Shown here: in pieces, positions 63,859 through 64,000 of the stretch
How the letters are laid out: each line of letters starts with the position of its first letter
Position numbering within the stretch: position 1 is the stretch's first letter
Assembly: GCF_046292825.1 (NCBI RefSeq)
Contig: NZ_JBKBQG010000019.1
Location: forward strand, 1 to 64,000
Reading direction: 5' to 3'
Source: Salinarimonas sp046292825
GTDB taxonomy: Bacteria > Pseudomonadota > Alphaproteobacteria > Rhizobiales > Beijerinckiaceae
DNA: 64,000 nt
The notes under the pieces: generated by a model
The model's input: only the letters and a program-made list of their open reading frames with translations
Told to the model about the DNA's origin: nothing
The model's database searches: none
Position numbers and translations under genes: made by a program

Positions 63859-63877
63859 AGAACAGGGAAACACCATC

Positions 63878-64000
63878 ATGACCGCAGGCGCCCGCAATTA
63901 CGCGCTCGTCACGGCGAGCTATTGGAGCTTCACGCTCACCGACGGCGCCTTGCGCATGCTGGTGCTCCTGTACTTCTTCAATCTCGGCTATTCGCCCTTC
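63878..64000 (+). CDS. arsJ: ArsJ, organoarsenical efflux permease (partial, cut by window end)
   Basis: Only the first 41 residues are in the window (MTAGARNYALVTASYWSFTL then TDGALRMLVLLYF and NLGYSPF). The text YW-x-FTLTDGALRMLV matches the start of ArsJ, an MFS permease that exports 1-arseno-3-phosphoglycerate. Context (GAPDH upstream in an ars operon) strongly supports this. An AGGGAAA site precedes the ATG. The rest lies beyond 64000. Confidence 0.9.
   Translation, partial: MTAGARNYALVTASYWSFTLTDGALRMLVLLYFFNLGYSPF

Overview
The window is a high-GC (about 70 percent by eye) chromosomal segment of an alphaproteobacterium, most likely a member of Hyphomicrobiales (Rhizobiales) near Salinarimonas or Methylobacterium. 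The lineage call is inference. It rests on gene content and order: dnaK-dnaJ-pmtA; an alphaproteobacterial RpoH-type promoter before dnaK; a giant growth-pole-ring-like protein; an Fe-S bacterial photolyase next to DUF2256; and SlyX/YdcH-type DUF465 proteins. No rRNA, tRNA, CRISPR array, prophage or intact insertion sequence was recognised.

Layout. 1-530 is a tandem array of about 160 bp units. 0.5-5.6 kb holds an orphan family 3 solute-binding protein, a cellulose-synthase-like GT2 glycosyltransferase, a SCO1/SenC copper chaperone and small proteins including two DUF465 proteins. 5.7-8.7 kb is purE-purK and tyrS. 8.8-9.3 kb is a RelB/ParE-type toxin-antitoxin pair. 9.3-16.5 kb carries a YhdP/AsmA-like protein, a one-cysteine BCP peroxiredoxin, an M23 peptidase, a 2Fe-2S ferredoxin and an Hpt protein. 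16.8-22.4 kb is a 1881-residue membrane-anchored protein made mostly of 11-residue repeats. 22.5-30.3 kb has hemF, a Pit phosphate transporter divergent from a dicarboxylate/glutamate symporter, and an M20 dipeptidase. 30.5-34 kb is a photolyase neighbourhood (DUF2256, formyltransferase-like, SDR-like, phrB). 34-36.3 kb is a TRAP permease pair without a binding protein. 37-45.4 kb is DUF1232-topA, gshB, dnaK-dnaJ and pmtA.

45.4-60.3 kb is a catabolic block. Leftward it has two M20 hydrolases and an M81 (MlrC-like) peptidase. Rightward it has an amidase and a complete Dpp/Opp-type peptide ABC importer. Leftward again it has an aldehyde dehydrogenase, a beta-hydroxyacid dehydrogenase and an ArgE/DapE deacylase. 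Together they look able to import and break down an N-acyl or peptide-like compound; the substrate is not visible from sequence.

60.4-64 kb is an arsenic operon: an ArsR repressor fused to a low-molecular-weight-phosphatase-type arsenate reductase, an Acr3 arsenite exporter, an arsenic-type GAPDH and, cut by the window end, ArsJ. It encodes two routes for arsenate removal: reduction and As(III) export, and formation and export of 1-arseno-3-phosphoglycerate.

Genes are compact, with many 4-base stop/start overlaps. The 3' ends of many operons carry long palindromic mosaic elements (about 175-350 bp) whose arms are themselves hairpins. At least four sub-families occur. They lie downstream of genes rather than in promoters, with one exception between the arsenic GAPDH gene and arsJ.
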